Below, piece after piece: positions 62,348 through 64,000 of a stretch of 64,000 bases of DNA. A program made the translations under genes and the position numbers. Source of the stretch: Ilumatobacteraceae bacterium (lineage in GTDB: Bacteria; Actinomycetota; Acidimicrobiia; Acidimicrobiales; Ilumatobacteraceae). Position 1 is the stretch's first letter. Every line of letters starts with the position of its first letter. The notes under the pieces are model-generated. The model had not been told where the DNA came from. It saw nothing but the letters and a program-made list of their open reading frames with translations, and did no database searches. The DNA lies in contig JANYKU010000097.1 in the NCBI GenBank assembly GCA_025358075.1, positions 1-64,000 of the forward strand, in the 5' to 3' direction.

Positions 62348-62898
62348 TGTCGTCGCGTGTCGGTCGTGAGGCGTGGACGGTGTTGATCGTCCGTGTCCCG
62401 TCTGAGCCGTCGCGACACCGGGTTGCGGTGTGGCGCGAGTTGCGCCGAGTCGGCGCTGTGCAACTTGGCCAAGGAAGCTGGGCGCTGCCCGACGCGCCGC
62501 CATTCGACGGCTTCGTTGACAAGATCGTCACCCTCGTCGGCCAACACGAGGGTGAGGTACTCGCGCTGTCCGCGTCCGCAATCGACGCGATCACACGCGA
62601 GCAGATCCGCAGCCTGTATGACGAGGCCCGCCGCGCCGAGTGGACCGAGTTCGTGTCCGAGTGCGGCAAGTGCCTCACCGAACTGGACAAGGAGATCCGC
62701 AACAAGAAGTTCACCCTCTCTGAGCTCGACGAGGAAGAACAGAACGTCGAGCGACTCCGCCGCTGGCACCGCGAGCTCCGCTCGCGAGACGTCTTCGACT
62801 CAGTCGACGAGGGCGAGATCCAGACCGAGCTCGACGCCTGCACCGCTGCGCTCGAGCGATTCACCGAACTCGTGTATAACGCCGTCGGCCTCGACTGA
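62347..62898 (+). CDS. ChrB N-terminal-domain protein
   Basis: 'WTVLIVRVPSEPSRHRVAVWRELRRVGAVQLGQGSWALPDAPPFDGFVDKI'. Confidence 0.85.
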   Translation: MSSRVGREAWTVLIVRVPSEPSRHRVAVWRELRRVGAVQLGQGSWALPDAPPFDGFVDKIVTLVGQHEGEVLALSASAIDAITREQIRSLYDEARRAEWTEFVSECGKCLTELDKEIRNKKFTLSELDEEEQNVERLRRWHRELRSRDVFDSVDEGEIQTELDACTAALERFTELVYNAVGLD

Positions 62899-63593
62899 AC
62901 CCAGAGGCGCCGCTTGCGAGACGCGATCGGTCACGAGGACCTCGCCCGCGGCAGTCGGGACGTTGACACTGCCATTCGTGTCGCGTCGGCGGGCCGGAAA
63001 CGGCTCGCGGGTGGCGAGTGTCGATGCGTGCCACTCGGTGCGAGCTTTGCGTAGGCGATGCGACGCTGACGTCGTTCTAGGGCTGACGGGGCAACGTCGC
63101 TGCCCGGTGTCGAGTGCGAACAGCGAAGGCACGCAGCGGAGCGGGAGCGATACCCCCCGCCGATCGATCTTGTCGGCGGGTCCGGCCAGGGCTTGGCCAG
63201 CGTGATCAACGTTGCCGTGATGCATTGCCTCGAATTGAAGCGTGCAGTCAGAACGCATCCGCCGAAGCTCCAATCGCGTGAACGCTCGCGGACTCAGGAA
63301 GGGGCGAGGCCACGTCTCGACGCAAATGGAACGAAATGTAACGAATGCCGCGTGACATTTGCGCCTGGCTTGGGTGCGAGCGATGAACCTCGAACCGTAG
63401 TTGCGAGGACCCGAGGACCAGACGTTGCGTACTCCCATAGCCTCGACCGGGAATCCGAGGTCTCGTCGGTCGAGCGGACTCGGCGGAAAGGTGCGCATCC
63501 GCCTGCGCGATGCCCGACGCACTCCGATCTCTGTACCAAGATGTCTTGAATGCAACGGCGAGAAGGAGCTCAGTCGTCGGCGGGCCGCCGGCC

Positions 63594-64000
63594 ATGAAGC
63601 CGATCCATCTGAGTGGCAATCAGTTCGAGCATTTCTACGTGGGCGGCGGCGCGATCGCGGCGTTCCGAGGCATGGGCCCTGCGCCGCCGAAGACGCCGGA
63701 GGACTGGGTTGCATCGACGACGGCGCGATATGGCCAGCAGACACTCGGCCTCAGTTCGCTACCCGACGGGCGGCTGCTCGTTGACGCCATCGCCGCCGAG
63801 CCGTTGTCTTGGCTGGGCGCCGAGCACCGGGCAGCCTTTGGTGACTCCACGGAGCTCCTTGTCAAGCTGCTCGATGCGGGAGAACGGCTGGTCGTTCATT
63901 GCCACCCGACCCGCGAGTTCGCGACCCAGCATCTTGGCTGTGCTCATGGCAAGACCGAAGCGTGGCTGGTGTTGGAGACGGCGGCTCCAGAGACGTTCGT
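63594..64000 (+). CDS. manA: mannose-6-phosphate isomerase class I, 3'-truncated by window edge
   Basis: own translation: MKPIHLSGNQFEHFYVGGGAIAAFRGMG...LVKLLDAGERLVVHCHPTREFATQHLGCAHGKTEAWLVLETAAPETF; missing from the ORF track because no stop lies in the window. Confidence 0.85.
   Translation, partial: MKPIHLSGNQFEHFYVGGGAIAAFRGMGPAPPKTPEDWVASTTARYGQQTLGLSSLPDGRLLVDAIAAEPLSWLGAEHRAAFGDSTELLVKLLDAGERLVVHCHPTREFATQHLGCAHGKTEAWLVLETAAPETF

Overview
High-GC, actinobacterial-looking chromosomal segment (the gene content resembles Acidimicrobiia-type genomes; this is inference). There is one tRNA (Arg-CCT, 58156-58231). No rRNA, CRISPR array, IS transposase or integrase was recognised. Roughly 1-13.2 kb looks like an accessory region. 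It holds an AbiEi/AbiEii-like pair, large orphan proteins, and a MobF relaxase module whose reading frame is cut by tandem in-frame stops (TAATAG). It also holds a DUF5677-like protein and a small peptide / ATP-grasp / membrane-protein operon resembling a graspetide RiPP locus. The accessory region ends in remnants of core-type genes: an acyl-CoA dehydrogenase C-terminus and a VOC protein N-terminus. A second, very compact minus-strand operon (18768->14235) encodes a kelch/galactose-oxidase-like protein, a 221-aa partner, an ATP-grasp ligase, a putative metallopeptidase-like protein and a 62-aa Lys-rich peptide. The first four genes are joined by 4-nt start/stop overlaps; this is the best candidate for an undescribed system. 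The middle of the window is mostly ordinary: transporters, glycosyltransferases, L,D-transpeptidase, subtilase, Nei-like glycosylase, adenylate cyclase/ATPase, ABC/FtsX, peroxiredoxin, P-type ATPase. Points of interest there include a frameshifted multicopper oxidase, a tandem 45-nt hairpin repeat, and two ArsR-SRPBCC loci (one fused, one split) with matching operators. The right end, after the tRNA, holds ChrB-type chromate-response fragments whose two N-domain genes share the palindrome TGTAAC-N4-GTTACA. All family calls are from reading translations by eye; no searches were run.
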